From positions 62,001 to 126,000 of the forward strand of contig NZ_CP101291.1 in NCBI RefSeq assembly GCF_024300645.1: a stretch of 64,000 nucleotides of DNA. Direction: 5' to 3'. This document shows positions 40,359 through 50,061 of this stretch, piece by piece. Position numbers and translations under genes: made by a program. The number at the start of each line of letters is the position of its first letter. The stretch's first letter is position 1. The stretch is from Alteromonas sp. LMIT006 (GTDB taxonomy: Bacteria > Pseudomonadota > Gammaproteobacteria > Enterobacterales > Alteromonadaceae). The notes beneath the pieces were generated by a model. The model saw nothing but the letters and a program-made list of their open reading frames with translations. It searched no databases and had not been told where the DNA came from.

Positions 40359-42952
40359 TACGCCACCTGCCCTTCTAAAAAGTCCTGAGCAAAGCGCTGC
40401 AATACGCCACCTGCGCTATAGACAGACACTTCTTCAGCGGTATCCAGGCGACATTTGACGGGTGCACGCATGACTTCACCGTTCGCTCGTGTAATCACCA
40501 ACGTTAACTCTGCACCGGCATCCACTTCACCTTCGATAGCAAAGGTTTCAGTGCCGTCAATCTGGTACGTATGACGAGTTTCACTGTTGATAAACTCAAC
40601 CGGTAATACGCCCATGCCTACAAGGTTCGTACGGTGAATGCGCTCAAATCCTTCTGCCACAATCACTTCAACGCCAGCGAGACGAACGCCTTTGGCTGCC
40701 CAGTCGCGTGATGAACCTTGCCCGTAGTCTGCCCCTGCCACAATAATCAGCGGTTGCTTGCGCTGCATATAAGTTTCAATGACTTCCCACATACGCATAG
40801 TCTGACCTTCTGGCTCTAAACGCGCCAACGAGCCTTGCACGATTTCGCCATTATCATCGCGCACCATTTCATTAAGTAATTTCGGGTTTGCGAATGTTGC
40901 ACGTTGGGCCGTTAAGTGGTCGCCACGGTGCGTGGCATATGAGTTAAAGTCTTCTTCAGGCAAGCCCATTTTTGCCAAATATTCACCGGCAGCAGATGAG
41001 GCCAAAATCGCATTTGAGGGAGATAAATGGTCCGTCGTAATGTTATCGCCTAACACAGCCAGTGCACGCATACCTTGCATGGTACGAGGTGCGGCCAAAG
41101 CGCCTTCCCAATACGGCGGACGACGAATATATGTCGACATTTCACGCCAATCGTACAATGGATTGTTTTTCTCACCATAGTCTACGCTCAAATCAAACAT
41201 GGGCGTATATACAGATTTAAACATCTCAGGTTTGACGCTGGCTTTGATGATCGCATCGACTTCCGCATCGTCTGGCCAGATATCTTTTAGGTAAACCGGA
41301 TTGCCATCTTTATCCGTACCCAACACGTCTTTTTCGATATCAAAACGCATTGAGCCAGCAATCGCATACGCGACCACTAACGGCGGAGACGCTAGGAAAG
41401 CCTGTGAGGCATATGGGTGGATACGGCCATCAAAATTTCGGTTACCGGATAACACAGCGGTTGCATACAAATCACGGTCGATGATTTCTTGTTGAATGGC
41501 AGGATCCAGCGCACCTGACATGCCGTTACACGACGTACAGGCATAAGCAACAATACCAAAGCCTAGCTGTTCTAGTTCAGATAAAAGCCCAGCTTCTTCC
41601 AGGTACATCTTGACCACTTTTGATCCTGGCGCAAGTGATGATTTAACCCATGGCTGACGAGTTAAGCCTAACTCATTGGCTTTTTTGGCCAACATGCCGG
41701 CCATAATGACATTTCGTGGATTCGAAGTATTCGTACATGAGGTAATCGCTGCGATGATCACCGCACCATCTGGCATCAAACCGTCTGGCTTGTCATAGGC
41801 TTTAGCAATGCCGCGCTCGCCCAGTTCTTTCACTGGTAATTTGGCATGCGGATTAGAAGGGCCAGCCATATTTCGTTCAACCGCAGACAAATCAAAACGC
41901 AATATACGCTCGTATTCTGCACCGACCATACTATCCGCCCAAAGGCCGGTGGTTTTGGCATATTGCTCAACCAATGCGACTTGCTCAGGCTCACGTCCCG
42001 TAAGGTTCAAGTAATCAATGGTTTGCTCGTCAATATAGAACATCGCCGCCGTCGCGCCGTATTCTGGCGTCATATTGGAGATAGTTGCACGGTCGCCCAA
42101 TGATAGGTGTTTGGTACCTTCACCATAAAACTCTAAGTAAGCCCCGACAACACGCTCTTGACGCAAGAACTGGGTCAATGCCAATACGATATCCGTTGAA
42201 GTAATGCCTGCTTGAGGTTTACCGGTAAACTCAACACCGACAATATCAGGCAGACGCATATATGACGCACGACCTAACATAACATTCTCAGCTTCAAGAC
42301 CACCGACACCAATGGAAATAACACCCAACGCATCAGTATGCGGCGTGTGTGAGTCAGTACCCACACACGTATCTGGGAAAGCGACATTATCGCGCAACTG
42401 CACGACTGGCGACATTTTCTCTAGGTTGATCTGGTGCATGATCCCATTGCCAGGAGGAATAACATCCACGTTTTTAAACGCGGTTTTGGTCCAGTTGATA
42501 AAGTGGAAACGGTCTTCGTTGCGACGATCTTCAATCGCACGATTTTTTTCAAACGCGTCTGCTTCAAAACCACCGTGCTCAACGGCCAAAGAGTGATCTA
42601 CGATCAACTGGGTCGGTACGACTGGGTTAACTTTAGCTGGATCGCCGCCTTTATCGGCAATTGCATCACGCAAACCAGCCAAATCGACTAATGCCGTTTG
42701 CCCCAAAATATCGTGACACACCACGCGTGCTGGGAACCATGGAAAATCTTGCTCGCGCTTGCGGTAAATCAACTGTTCTAGCGAAACGTTGAGCATAGCT
42801 GGATCGCATTTGCGCACCAAATTCTCTGCGAGTACTTTGGAAGTGTAAGGTAATTTGGCCCACGCATCGGCTTCGATCGCGTTGACCGCGGCCTCAGCGT
42901 TGAAATATTCAACGCTTGAGCCAGGTAGGGTTTGTTTAAACTCGGTATTCAT
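40358..42952 (-). CDS. acnD: 2-methylcitrate dehydratase, Fe/S-dependent (AcnD)
   Basis: Aconitase-family enzyme that dehydrates 2-methylcitrate to 2-methylaconitate in propionate breakdown. 864 residues. The 4Fe-4S cysteines are visible in AITSCTNTSNP and ACTSCNGMSGAL. The swivel domain has GADYGQGSSRDWAAKG. The presence of prpF next to it separates AcnD from AcnA. It is the third structural gene of the prp operon, 22 bp after prpC. Confidence 0.96.
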   Translation of the reverse strand: MNTEFKQTLPGSSVEYFNAEAAVNAIEADAWAKLPYTSKVLAENLVRKCDPAMLNVSLEQLIYRKREQDFPWFPARVVCHDILGQTALVDLAGLRDAIADKGGDPAKVNPVVPTQLIVDHSLAVEHGGFEADAFEKNRAIEDRRNEDRFHFINWTKTAFKNVDVIPPGNGIMHQINLEKMSPVVQLRDNVAFPDTCVGTDSHTPHTDALGVISIGVGGLEAENVMLGRASYMRLPDIVGVEFTGKPQAGITSTDIVLALTQFLRQERVVGAYLEFYGEGTKHLSLGDRATISNMTPEYGATAAMFYIDEQTIDYLNLTGREPEQVALVEQYAKTTGLWADSMVGAEYERILRFDLSAVERNMAGPSNPHAKLPVKELGERGIAKAYDKPDGLMPDGAVIIAAITSCTNTSNPRNVIMAGMLAKKANELGLTRQPWVKSSLAPGSKVVKMYLEEAGLLSELEQLGFGIVAYACTSCNGMSGALDPAIQQEIIDRDLYATAVLSGNRNFDGRIHPYASQAFLASPPLVVAYAIAGSMRFDIEKDVLGTDKDGNPVYLKDIWPDDAEVDAIIKASVKPEMFKSVYTPMFDLSVDYGEKNNPLYDWREMSTYIRRPPYWEGALAAPRTMQGMRALAVLGDNITTDHLSPSNAILASSAAGEYLAKMGLPEEDFNSYATHRGDHLTAQRATFANPKLLNEMVRDDNGEIVQGSLARLEPEGQTMRMWEVIETYMQRKQPLIIVAGADYGQGSSRDWAAKGVRLAGVEVIVAEGFERIHRTNLVGMGVLPVEFINSETRHTYQIDGTETFAIEGEVDAGAELTLVITRANGEVMRAPVKCRLDTAEEVSVYSAGGVLQRFAQDFLEGQVA

Positions 42953-42974
42953 ATGCTTGCCTTAAATGTGGGAA

Positions 42975-44102
42975 TTAAACGCGCTGACCAATCGGCGTCA
43001 CTTTACGCGGCTCCGAGCCGGTATAATCCGCACTTGGACGAATGATACGGTTGTTATCACGTTGTTCCATGACGTGTGCTGCCCAGCCCGTCAAACGCGA
43101 ACATACGAAAATTGGGGTAAATAACTTGGTGGGAATCCCCATAAAGTGATACGCAGACGCGTGGAAGAAATCAGCGTTACAGAATAATTTCTTTTCATCC
43201 CACATGAATTGTTCACAAGCCACAGAAATGTCGTATAAGTTGCGGTCACCAAATTCTTCCGCCAGTTTCTCAGACCAGCCTTTGATGATGACATTACGCG
43301 GATCTGACTCACGATAGATCGCATGCCCAAAGCCCATGATTTTTTCTTTGCGCTCTAACATGCCACGCATCTGGACTACCGCATCTTCTGGGTCGCTGAA
43401 GCGCTCAATCATATCCATCGCTGCCTCGTTCGCTCCACCGTGAAGTGGACCGCGCAATGAACCAATGGCACCTGTGATACACGAATACATGTCGGATAAC
43501 GTTGACGCACAAACACGAGCCGTAAAGGTCGAGGCGTTAAATTCATGTTCAGCATACAAAATTAACGAGACATCCATGACTTTACGATGTAATTCAGATG
43601 GCGTCTTACCGGTCAATAACGCTAAGAAATGTCCACCAATCCCATCTTCATCTGTATTGCAATCGATTTCAACGCCATCATGAGTGTAGCGATACCAATA
43701 TGTCACAATCGCTGGAAATGCACCTAATAGACGATTAGCTGCTTGTTGTTGCTGACCAAAATCAGCTTCGCCTTCCAAGTTACCTAACATGGAACAACCG
43801 GTACGCATGACGTCCATAGGGTGCGCGTCTTTTGGAATGAGCTTCAATACGGCTTTTAAGCTCTCTGGTAGGTCGCGATTGGCTTTTAATACCGCTTTGT
43901 ACTCATCGAGTTGCGTTTGATTCGGTAACTCTCCGTTAAACAATAAATACGCCACTTCTTCAAATGTTGCATTATCAGCCAAATCCGATACATCATAACC
44001 GCAGTAAGTCAAACCTGAGCCAGATTTGCCAACCGTACATAATTTCGTTTCACCTGCAGATTGTCCGCGTAAACCTGCGCCGCCTAATTTCTTATCAACC
44101 AT
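42975..44102 (-). CDS. prpC: 2-methylcitrate synthase PrpC
   Basis: Condenses propionyl-CoA with oxaloacetate. The second of two in-frame ATGs (44102) stands six bases after GGAG, giving 375 residues. The first ATG at 44108 directly abuts GGAG. Citrate-synthase motifs are visible in SLRGPLHGGANEAAM (active-site His), GFGHAIYRESDPR and a C-terminal Arg-rich segment. It follows prpB by about 50 bp. Confidence 0.96.
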   Translation of the reverse strand: MVDKKLGGAGLRGQSAGETKLCTVGKSGSGLTYCGYDVSDLADNATFEEVAYLLFNGELPNQTQLDEYKAVLKANRDLPESLKAVLKLIPKDAHPMDVMRTGCSMLGNLEGEADFGQQQQAANRLLGAFPAIVTYWYRYTHDGVEIDCNTDEDGIGGHFLALLTGKTPSELHRKVMDVSLILYAEHEFNASTFTARVCASTLSDMYSCITGAIGSLRGPLHGGANEAAMDMIERFSDPEDAVVQMRGMLERKEKIMGFGHAIYRESDPRNVIIKGWSEKLAEEFGDRNLYDISVACEQFMWDEKKLFCNADFFHASAYHFMGIPTKLFTPIFVCSRLTGWAAHVMEQRDNNRIIRPSADYTGSEPRKVTPIGQRV

Positions 44103-44152
44103 GTTCATCTCCTATTTTTGAGGGTAAGGGTGGTTTGTTTTAAATTGAAAAT

Positions 44153-45031
44153 TTATTTGTTTTTGCCTTCGGCAAATAGAGCATCGAGTTTTTGCTCATA
44201 GTCGTGATAGCCAAGATAATCGTATAAGTCCATACGCGTCTGCATCGTATCGATCACGGCTTTTTGATCGCCATCGTTTAGGATATGCTGATAAACGTTT
44301 TCGGCTGCTTTATTCATTGCGCGGAACGCTGATAATGGGTAAAGCACCATCGCTGCGCCCCACTCACCTAACTGTTCACGGTTCCATAGCTCGGTTTGAC
44401 CAAACTCCGTGATGTTTGCCAAGATAGGAACATCTAAGGCTTCGCTGAAGGCACGGTAATGCTCTTCCGTCTTAACCGCTTCTGCAAAAATCCCGTCAGC
44501 ACCGGCAGCAACGTAAGCCTTAGCACGCTCAATCGCCGCCTCTAACCCTTCTTGCGCAAACGCATCCGTACGCGCCATGATGAAGAAATCAGGATCAGTG
44601 CGCGCATCTACGGCCGCTCTAATCCGGTCGACCATTTCTTCAGTGGACACGATTTCTTTGTTTGGACGATGACCACAGCGCTTTTGCGCGACTTGGTCTT
44701 CCATGTGGACTGCTGCAGCACCGGCTTTTTCCATATCGCGAATGGTTTTGGCAATGTTAAATGCTCCGCCCCACCCCGTATCAATATCGACTAATAACGG
44801 CAAATCACACGCCGCAGTAATGCGCTGCACGTCGACAAGCACATCGTTTAACGAAGTCATGCCCAAATCAGGTAGGCCATAAGAAGCATTTGCTACACCG
44901 CCACCGGATAAATAAATGGCTTGATGCCCGATACGCTTTGCCATCATCGCTGCATACGCGTTAATGGTACCGACGATTTGCAATGGCTGGTTAGCCACTA
45001 AAGCGTCTCTGAATTTTTTTCCTGCACTCAT
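44153..45031 (-). CDS. prpB: 2-methylisocitrate lyase PrpB
   Basis: Splits 2-methylisocitrate into pyruvate and succinate, the last step of the pathway. 292 residues of the ICL/PEPM fold. Active-site loop [10 protein letters not shown] has the conserved Cys; metal-binding aspartates lie in VDIDTGWGG and MEDQ. It is the first structural gene after the regulator, 15 bp downstream. Confidence 0.97.
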   Translation of the reverse strand: MSAGKKFRDALVANQPLQIVGTINAYAAMMAKRIGHQAIYLSGGGVANASYGLPDLGMTSLNDVLVDVQRITAACDLPLLVDIDTGWGGAFNIAKTIRDMEKAGAAAVHMEDQVAQKRCGHRPNKEIVSTEEMVDRIRAAVDARTDPDFFIMARTDAFAQEGLEAAIERAKAYVAAGADGIFAEAVKTEEHYRAFSEALDVPILANITEFGQTELWNREQLGEWGAAMVLYPLSAFRAMNKAAENVYQHILNDGDQKAVIDTMQTRMDLYDYLGYHDYEQKLDALFAEGKNK

Positions 45032-45046
45032 GAAATAGTCCTCTTG

Positions 45047-45712
45047 TTAAGATTGGCTTGCCAGTTTCTTGGCAATCGTGTTCTTGCTGTATGTGATGTG
45101 GCGACGCATAAGCATTTCGGCTAGTTCCTCGTCACGATTTAAAATGGCTTGCGCAATGTGCTTGTGTTCAGCGTAGGCAGTCGTCACTCGAGGACCTGCC
45201 ATTCCAAGCTGGACGCGATACATGCGCACCAAGTGATAAATACCTTCCGTTAATAAGGTAATAAGCTGTTGGTTTTTGGAACCCAAGATAATGCGGTAGT
45301 GAAAATCATAATCACCGGCTTCTTGATAATAGCTCTCGCCCTCTCGTACCGTCTCGAAATGCGTATCGAGAAGGCTAAGTAACTTGTTTATTTCGGCCAT
45401 GGTCATGTTGCGCGCAGCGAGACGAGCAGCCATCCCTTCAAGGGATTCGCGAATTTCATATAGTTCTTGCAAACCTGCTTCTGATAATTCAACCACGCGT
45501 GCCCCAACATTGGCTTTACGCTCAACGATATGACAGGCGGTCAAGCGATTGATGGCTTCGCGAATGACAGCTCGACTGACTTGGTATTTTGTCGACAACT
45601 CGGTTTCGCTGAGTTTCGCTCCGGCGGGAATGACGCCCTCGACAATATCTTGTCTTAACTGAATAAACGTGCGGTCCGCACTAGTGATAGGAGTAACATT
45701 TGCTGTTGCCAT
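45047..45712 (-). CDS. GntR family (FCD) regulator of the prp operon
   Basis: 221 residues: N-terminal winged helix-turn-helix (GAKLSETELSTKYQVSRAVIREAINRLTA) and C-terminal FCD ligand domain with metal-type histidines (HFETV, HYRIIL, HKHIAQAIL). It is the first gene of the prp transcript, so it should control its own level along with prpBC-acnD-prpF. The likely ligand is a methylcitrate-cycle intermediate (inference). It replaces the sigma-54 PrpR used by E. coli. Confidence 0.9.
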   Translation of the reverse strand: MATANVTPITSADRTFIQLRQDIVEGVIPAGAKLSETELSTKYQVSRAVIREAINRLTACHIVERKANVGARVVELSEAGLQELYEIRESLEGMAARLAARNMTMAEINKLLSLLDTHFETVREGESYYQEAGDYDFHYRIILGSKNQQLITLLTEGIYHLVRMYRVQLGMAGPRVTTAYAEHKHIAQAILNRDEELAEMLMRRHITYSKNTIAKKLASQS

Positions 45713-45732
45713 GGAATTACCTCAACCAAGCC

Positions 45733-45796
45733 ATTGTCGACAATATAGCCCTTTAGGATGATTTTAGCAAGAGTTTACCGGCAGATTGTCGACAAA
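45733..45796 (-). promoter_or_regulatory. prp operon promoter with two palindromic operators
   Basis: On the minus strand, TTGCTA (45770-45765), a 17-bp spacer and TATATT (45747-45742) form a sigma-70 promoter. A palindrome ATTGTCGACAAT (45733-45744) overlaps the -10, and a near copy ATTGTCGACAAA (45785-45796) sits upstream of the -35. Their centres are 52 bp apart, five helical turns. The TTGT-ACAA halves fit the FadR-type GntR consensus. Confidence 0.75.
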
Positions 45797-45950
45797 AGTA
45801 TGAGGAGTAAGATACACATCCAAGAAGAGACGTGACTGAAAAAATACATCGCATTGCTCAAAGCATCGATTAGCATTAATATCACGCAACTCAAACCAAT
45901 TGATAAACGTGTTTTAAAAACTAAAATCGAAAAATGGAGTTTGTAAATTC

Positions 45951-47678
45951 ATGACAGCACAACTAGGCTTACACATTGTATGCTTGTTAACTTGCTTGAC
46001 ATTTGGCACCGCAAAGACCAATGCGAGTCCATTAGAAACTTCTCTCGATTTTCATCTTTTACTTGCCGGTGGTGCTCTTGAAATTTGTTCGTCTTACTCT
46101 CCCAAACATTGTGCGTCTGAGCCGCCCAAAGGCAAGTCACAGAACTATTACAAATTAAGCAAACACACTCTTAACAGCATCAAAGATAGCACACAATCAC
46201 CAAAGTTTGCTGAGGTGGTCGAAGCACTTGATAATTTCACTAACACTAATATGCTGACCAAGAATGAACTGGATACTCTGTTCGAAACCGCTCAGGTAAG
46301 AGAGAAGATTCGCGCCTTATCCGACCACGATTATTATTTAATCTATGATGCATTAGAGATAAAAAGTTCTCATGGTCAGTCTCAAAAACGTCTTCGCGAA
46401 ACTGCAGCGCCACAAGACTCAAAAAGCACTTCCACACAAGCAATCATTAACACTTTTATTGAACAAGCGAAGCGGTTTGCAGAACAAGAAAAAGCAAAAC
46501 CTCAAATCTTAGTTGTCACTGCATCATCGCGCGACAGTTATGCTGCCGTAGATTATTATCGTAGCGTGTTTGCTGTGGACGGTGTACCAGCAACTTGGCT
46601 TCCCATCGACAGAGCATGGCAAGCTGCAAGTCGTGCGCAACAATGCGATAAATTAGAGGATTTCCAAGGCAACTATTTGGTATTTAATCGTGCACAGGTA
46701 TATCCCGATTTATATGCAGAACAACAAGCTGCTTGTCGCACTCCACAAAAACTGGTTGATTTGATTCATGGCGCACATGGCATATTTTTTAATGGGGGCG
46801 ATCAATCGTTTACCCGCGCTGCGCTTTTTATGCCAGAAAGCAAGCCCAATGATGTGTTAAGGGCAATACAAGTACGTCACGCGCAAGGAAAACTGATTGT
46901 GGGTGGCACCAGTGCAGGCACAGTAGTTCAGACGGGGCTAAGTAGTACAGACAGCATGATTCCGATGATCACCAATGGCGTTAGCCATCAAGCAATTAAA
47001 CGTGGGGTTTTCGCTCAAGATGCGCCTTCTCAGCGTTGTGTTGAGAACTGTTATAAATCGACCTCATTTAGCCATGCGGATGATGTCACCTACCATTCGA
47101 ATGGAGGCACAGGGCTGTTTGCGCTTGGTAATACCGACACACATTTTTCGGAGCGAAACCGCGAAGGACGATTTATTGCGCTAAATGCCCTAACCGGTTC
47201 TAAGGTAGGTATTGGCGTGGATGAAAATTCAGCGGTGTTAATCAGCTGGGATGTGCCGAACAAACCTACTCGGGCTTTTACCAAAGTGATCGGTAAGCAT
47301 GGGGTCTTTATTTATGACGATACACTGTTGCAAATCAAACAGACAGTTCAAGGATATCAATTGGGTGGTCGTGCGCATTATTTACCTAGTGGGTCATCAG
47401 CTGAATACGATTTAGTAGCACAGAACTGGACGTTCTTTAACGAGACGCCAGCCAAATTTAAATACGAGATTGCTAATTATCCTCATCATACCGGAATGTG
47501 GCGACACTTGAGCCAGACACTTTGCAAACTTGAGAAAAAACAACCTCAAAACTGGCAACTTTATGGGATCAAGTATGTCATTATACCGTTACCAGAAACT
47601 CAATTCTGGGTAAATAAGCACGGCCTATGCGGCTACACCAATCTAGGATATAGCATAGCCCCAATAGCAATGGATTAA
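45951..47678 (+). CDS. Cyanophycinase-like S51 peptidase with extended N-terminus
   Basis: 575 residues with a signal peptide, so secreted or periplasmic. The S51 nucleophile elbow GGTSAG (318-323, Ser321) and the upstream FFNGGDQSFTRAAL block match cyanophycinases and peptidase E relatives. About 170 residues before the catalytic domain and about 140 after it have no family I can name. The likely substrate is an aspartyl or beta-aspartyl-arginine polymer or dipeptide, by inference. It overlaps the converging CBS gene by 4 bp. Confidence 0.8.
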   Translation: MTAQLGLHIVCLLTCLTFGTAKTNASPLETSLDFHLLLAGGALEICSSYSPKHCASEPPKGKSQNYYKLSKHTLNSIKDSTQSPKFAEVVEALDNFTNTNMLTKNELDTLFETAQVREKIRALSDHDYYLIYDALEIKSSHGQSQKRLRETAAPQDSKSTSTQAIINTFIEQAKRFAEQEKAKPQILVVTASSRDSYAAVDYYRSVFAVDGVPATWLPIDRAWQAASRAQQCDKLEDFQGNYLVFNRAQVYPDLYAEQQAACRTPQKLVDLIHGAHGIFFNGGDQSFTRAALFMPESKPNDVLRAIQVRHAQGKLIVGGTSAGTVVQTGLSSTDSMIPMITNGVSHQAIKRGVFAQDAPSQRCVENCYKSTSFSHADDVTYHSNGGTGLFALGNTDTHFSERNREGRFIALNALTGSKVGIGVDENSAVLISWDVPNKPTRAFTKVIGKHGVFIYDDTLLQIKQTVQGYQLGGRAHYLPSGSSAEYDLVAQNWTFFNETPAKFKYEIANYPHHTGMWRHLSQTLCKLEKKQPQNWQLYGIKYVIIPLPETQFWVNKHGLCGYTNLGYSIAPIAMD

Positions 47679-48091
47679 TGATCCTTATAGCCATCCTGTA
47701 AATGCAAATCAATTGCTCGGAGCAAATCGGTGCGACTGATTGTACCTAGCAGATGCCCTGCATCGTCAATGACAGGATACACCTTAGGACGTTCAATACT
47801 CAGGCCTTGCGCCAATTCTAATACCGAATGATATGGCTTCACTGAAATGACTTCGACTTTCATGATGTCATGGACGTGGGCAACTTGTTCTCGGTAGTAG
47901 GACGATTCAACCATCTTCTTGATACAATCCTGTTCAGACAAAAATCCGACCACTTTACCGCTTTTATTCACTACAGGCCCCGCACCTTGTCGACTTTGCA
48001 ATAATCGCTCAACAGCTTCCGCTACTGGCATATGCTCAGTGAATGTAACAGGATGTTTATTCATATAGTCTTGCACTTTCAATGATTCCAC
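47675..48091 (-). CDS. Tandem CBS domain protein
   Basis: 138 residues made of two CBS modules (about 8-60 and 74-130), with DYMNKHPVTFTEHMPVAEAVERLL and HDIMKVEVISVKPYHSVLELAQ. Such stand-alone proteins sense adenine nucleotides and regulate other enzymes. The pyrophosphatase gene upstream, on the same strand, may be linked, since CBS domains regulate some Mn-dependent pyrophosphatases; here they are separate polypeptides and a terminator stands between, so this is speculation. Confidence 0.85.
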   Translation of the reverse strand: MESLKVQDYMNKHPVTFTEHMPVAEAVERLLQSRQGAGPVVNKSGKVVGFLSEQDCIKKMVESSYYREQVAHVHDIMKVEVISVKPYHSVLELAQGLSIERPKVYPVIDDAGHLLGTISRTDLLRAIDLHLQDGYKDH

Positions 48092-48171
48092 TTCTACCTT
48101 CCTTATTTGCGTAAGTACATTTCGACTATAGAATACTTTTGAAGATTTATGAACTATTTATTTTCCAATAC

Positions 48172-48201
48172 AAAAAAGCCCAACAAAAAGTTGGGCTTTG
48201 T
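48172..48201 (-). terminator. Terminator after ppaC
   Basis: AAAGCCCAAC pairs with GTTGGGCTTT around AAAAA; on the minus strand it ends in a T run. It separates the pyrophosphatase gene from the CBS gene. Confidence 0.85.
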
Positions 48202-48220
48202 TCAGTCATAAATTGCAGAC

Positions 48221-49141
48221 TTATGCAAACGCATCCTGTAATGGTGGAACGACCTGCTTTTTACGGCTTAATACGCCTTCTAGCCAGACTTCACCATTAT
48301 CGACCGTGACATCATAAGCTTTTTCTACGATCGAGCTATCATCAGAAGCCACTAACATCAATGAACCTTCTTTCATGATGTCGGTTAATAGAAGAAGAAC
48401 TGAATGACGCTGGCCTTCTTCTTTAAGTACAGCAATGTCTTTGGCAAGATCTGCTTTGATATCATCAAATACAGATAAATCAATGACTTCTAGCTGACCG
48501 ATACCCACAAGGTTGCCGTGCATATCGAAATCTTTAAAATCGCGCTTTACTAAGTCGCGCACAGGTGTGCCTTGAACTGCAGACTTAACGCGGAACATTT
48601 CCATGCCAAGCTCTTTAAAGTCTTCAATACCAGCAATTTCTGCTAATGCTTCAACACATTTGATATCAGCTGTGGTGCAAGTTGGTGATTTGAAAATGAC
48701 AGTATCAGATAAAATCGCACACATCATGATGCCTGCGTATTCTTTAGGGATCTCTACGCCGTAAAAATCATACATCATCTTGATAATCGTGTTTGAACAA
48801 CCTACTGGGCGGATCCAGCACTCTAGAGGTGTAGATGTGGTTAAATCCCCTAATTTGTGGTGATCAACAACACCAACAACTGTTGCTTCATCGATATCAT
48901 CAGGTGCTTGCGTTTTTTCTGTGTGGTCAACGATGTAAACCTCTTCACCCGCATAGCTCATTTTAAGCTCTGGTGCATCAAAACCAAAACGATCCAAAAT
49001 AAATTGAGTCTCGGGCGATACATCACCTAAGCGCGTAGGAATGGCTTCTTCGCCAATTTGGTTTTTGAGATAGGCCAGTGCTAAGGCACCGCAAATTGAA
49101 TCCGAATCAGGGATTTTGTGACCGACAACGTACATCGCCAT
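48221..49141 (-). CDS. ppaC: Manganese-dependent inorganic pyrophosphatase
   Basis: Family II (DHH) pyrophosphatase. 306 residues. Metal-binding motifs are GHKIPDSDSICG, a DHT (VDHTEKT) and the DHH motif VVDHHKLGDL. The C-terminal DHHA2 domain has a conserved substrate loop with SRKKQVVPPL. Family II enzymes occur in some marine gammaproteobacteria in addition to PpA. Confidence 0.95.
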   Translation of the reverse strand: MAMYVVGHKIPDSDSICGALALAYLKNQIGEEAIPTRLGDVSPETQFILDRFGFDAPELKMSYAGEEVYIVDHTEKTQAPDDIDEATVVGVVDHHKLGDLTTSTPLECWIRPVGCSNTIIKMMYDFYGVEIPKEYAGIMMCAILSDTVIFKSPTCTTADIKCVEALAEIAGIEDFKELGMEMFRVKSAVQGTPVRDLVKRDFKDFDMHGNLVGIGQLEVIDLSVFDDIKADLAKDIAVLKEEGQRHSVLLLLTDIMKEGSLMLVASDDSSIVEKAYDVTVDNGEVWLEGVLSRKKQVVPPLQDAFA

Positions 49142-49232
49142 GATAAATATGCTCCATAAATAAACTGGCGCTAGTGTAATAAAATCCTAATAAAAAGCCA
49201 ATACACTATGAGTAGTAGGCGTTGCATTTGAA

Positions 49233-50009
49233 TTATGCAACCTGCAGATGTAATTTACTTAACGCTTTGTCACGTGTTTCTACCCAATCCACTAGCTGCA
49301 ACTCTCCTGTCATGGATTCACACAACGCAGTACAGTTTTCTACCCAATCACCGTCGTTAATATAAATCCCATGCTTAGTCGTGGCTTGTTCCGGGTGATG
49401 AATATGCCCACAAATAACGCCATCTAAGCCTTGTTCTTGAGCGCATTTAGTGGATGCCACTTGATAGCGCTTGATTGCGCGTTGGGCACCTTTGATACGC
49501 GTTTTGATATAGCCTGCAAGTGAGCGATAAGGTGCTTTATTTAAGCTGCGATAGCGATTATAAGTGCGATTAACCCACAACAACAAATCATAGCCTTTAT
49601 CGCCAATCCAGGCTTCAAACTTACCCAAGGTTACATCGTCATCGAACTGATCCCCATGCAGTACCAAAAAGCGCTTATCTTGTTGCGTAACATGGACGGT
49701 TTCTCGCACGACCTGAATATCACCGATGGCTAATCCATCATATTTTTGCAGGGGTGCATCGTGGTTTCCCGGGAGGTAAATCACTTTGCACTGATGACTT
49801 AATTGAATGATTTTATGAAAGATAGCGTTGTGCGATTCTGGCCATTTAAACTGGCGTTGCATGGCCCATAAATCGACGATGTCCCCGACTAAATACAGGA
49901 CATCACAGGTGTTGTGGTGTAAAAACTCTAACAGTAATTCCGCTTTACAATCCGTACTACCGAGGTGGACATCAGAAATAAAAATCGCTTTGTGGTGAGT
50001 GGTTTTCAC
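49233..50009 (-). CDS. Metallophosphoesterase, PlcP-like phospholipase C (often named LpxH-like)
   Basis: 258 residues from a GTG at 50009 that stands six bases after GAGG; an ATG at 50036 lacks a ribosome site. Calcineurin-type motifs: SDVHLGS, VGDIVDLW, PGNHDA, HGDQFDD and CGHIHHPE. The stretch after SDVHLG reads like PlcP of Sinorhizobium and marine heterotrophs, a phospholipase C that strips phosphate head groups under phosphate shortage. True LpxH differs in its opening. Context supports PlcP: it is divergent from an olsF-like gene, and the shared gap holds Pho-box repeats in both directions. An LpxH-type function remains possible. Confidence 0.75.
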   Translation of the reverse strand: MKTTHHKAIFISDVHLGSTDCKAELLLEFLHHNTCDVLYLVGDIVDLWAMQRQFKWPESHNAIFHKIIQLSHQCKVIYLPGNHDAPLQKYDGLAIGDIQVVRETVHVTQQDKRFLVLHGDQFDDDVTLGKFEAWIGDKGYDLLLWVNRTYNRYRSLNKAPYRSLAGYIKTRIKGAQRAIKRYQVASTKCAQEQGLDGVICGHIHHPEQATTKHGIYINDGDWVENCTALCESMTGELQLVDWVETRDKALSKLHLQVA

Positions 50010-50061
50010 GTTATACCTCATGGTGTAAAGATGCATGATTGTGTGTCTATAACGTGAGCTG

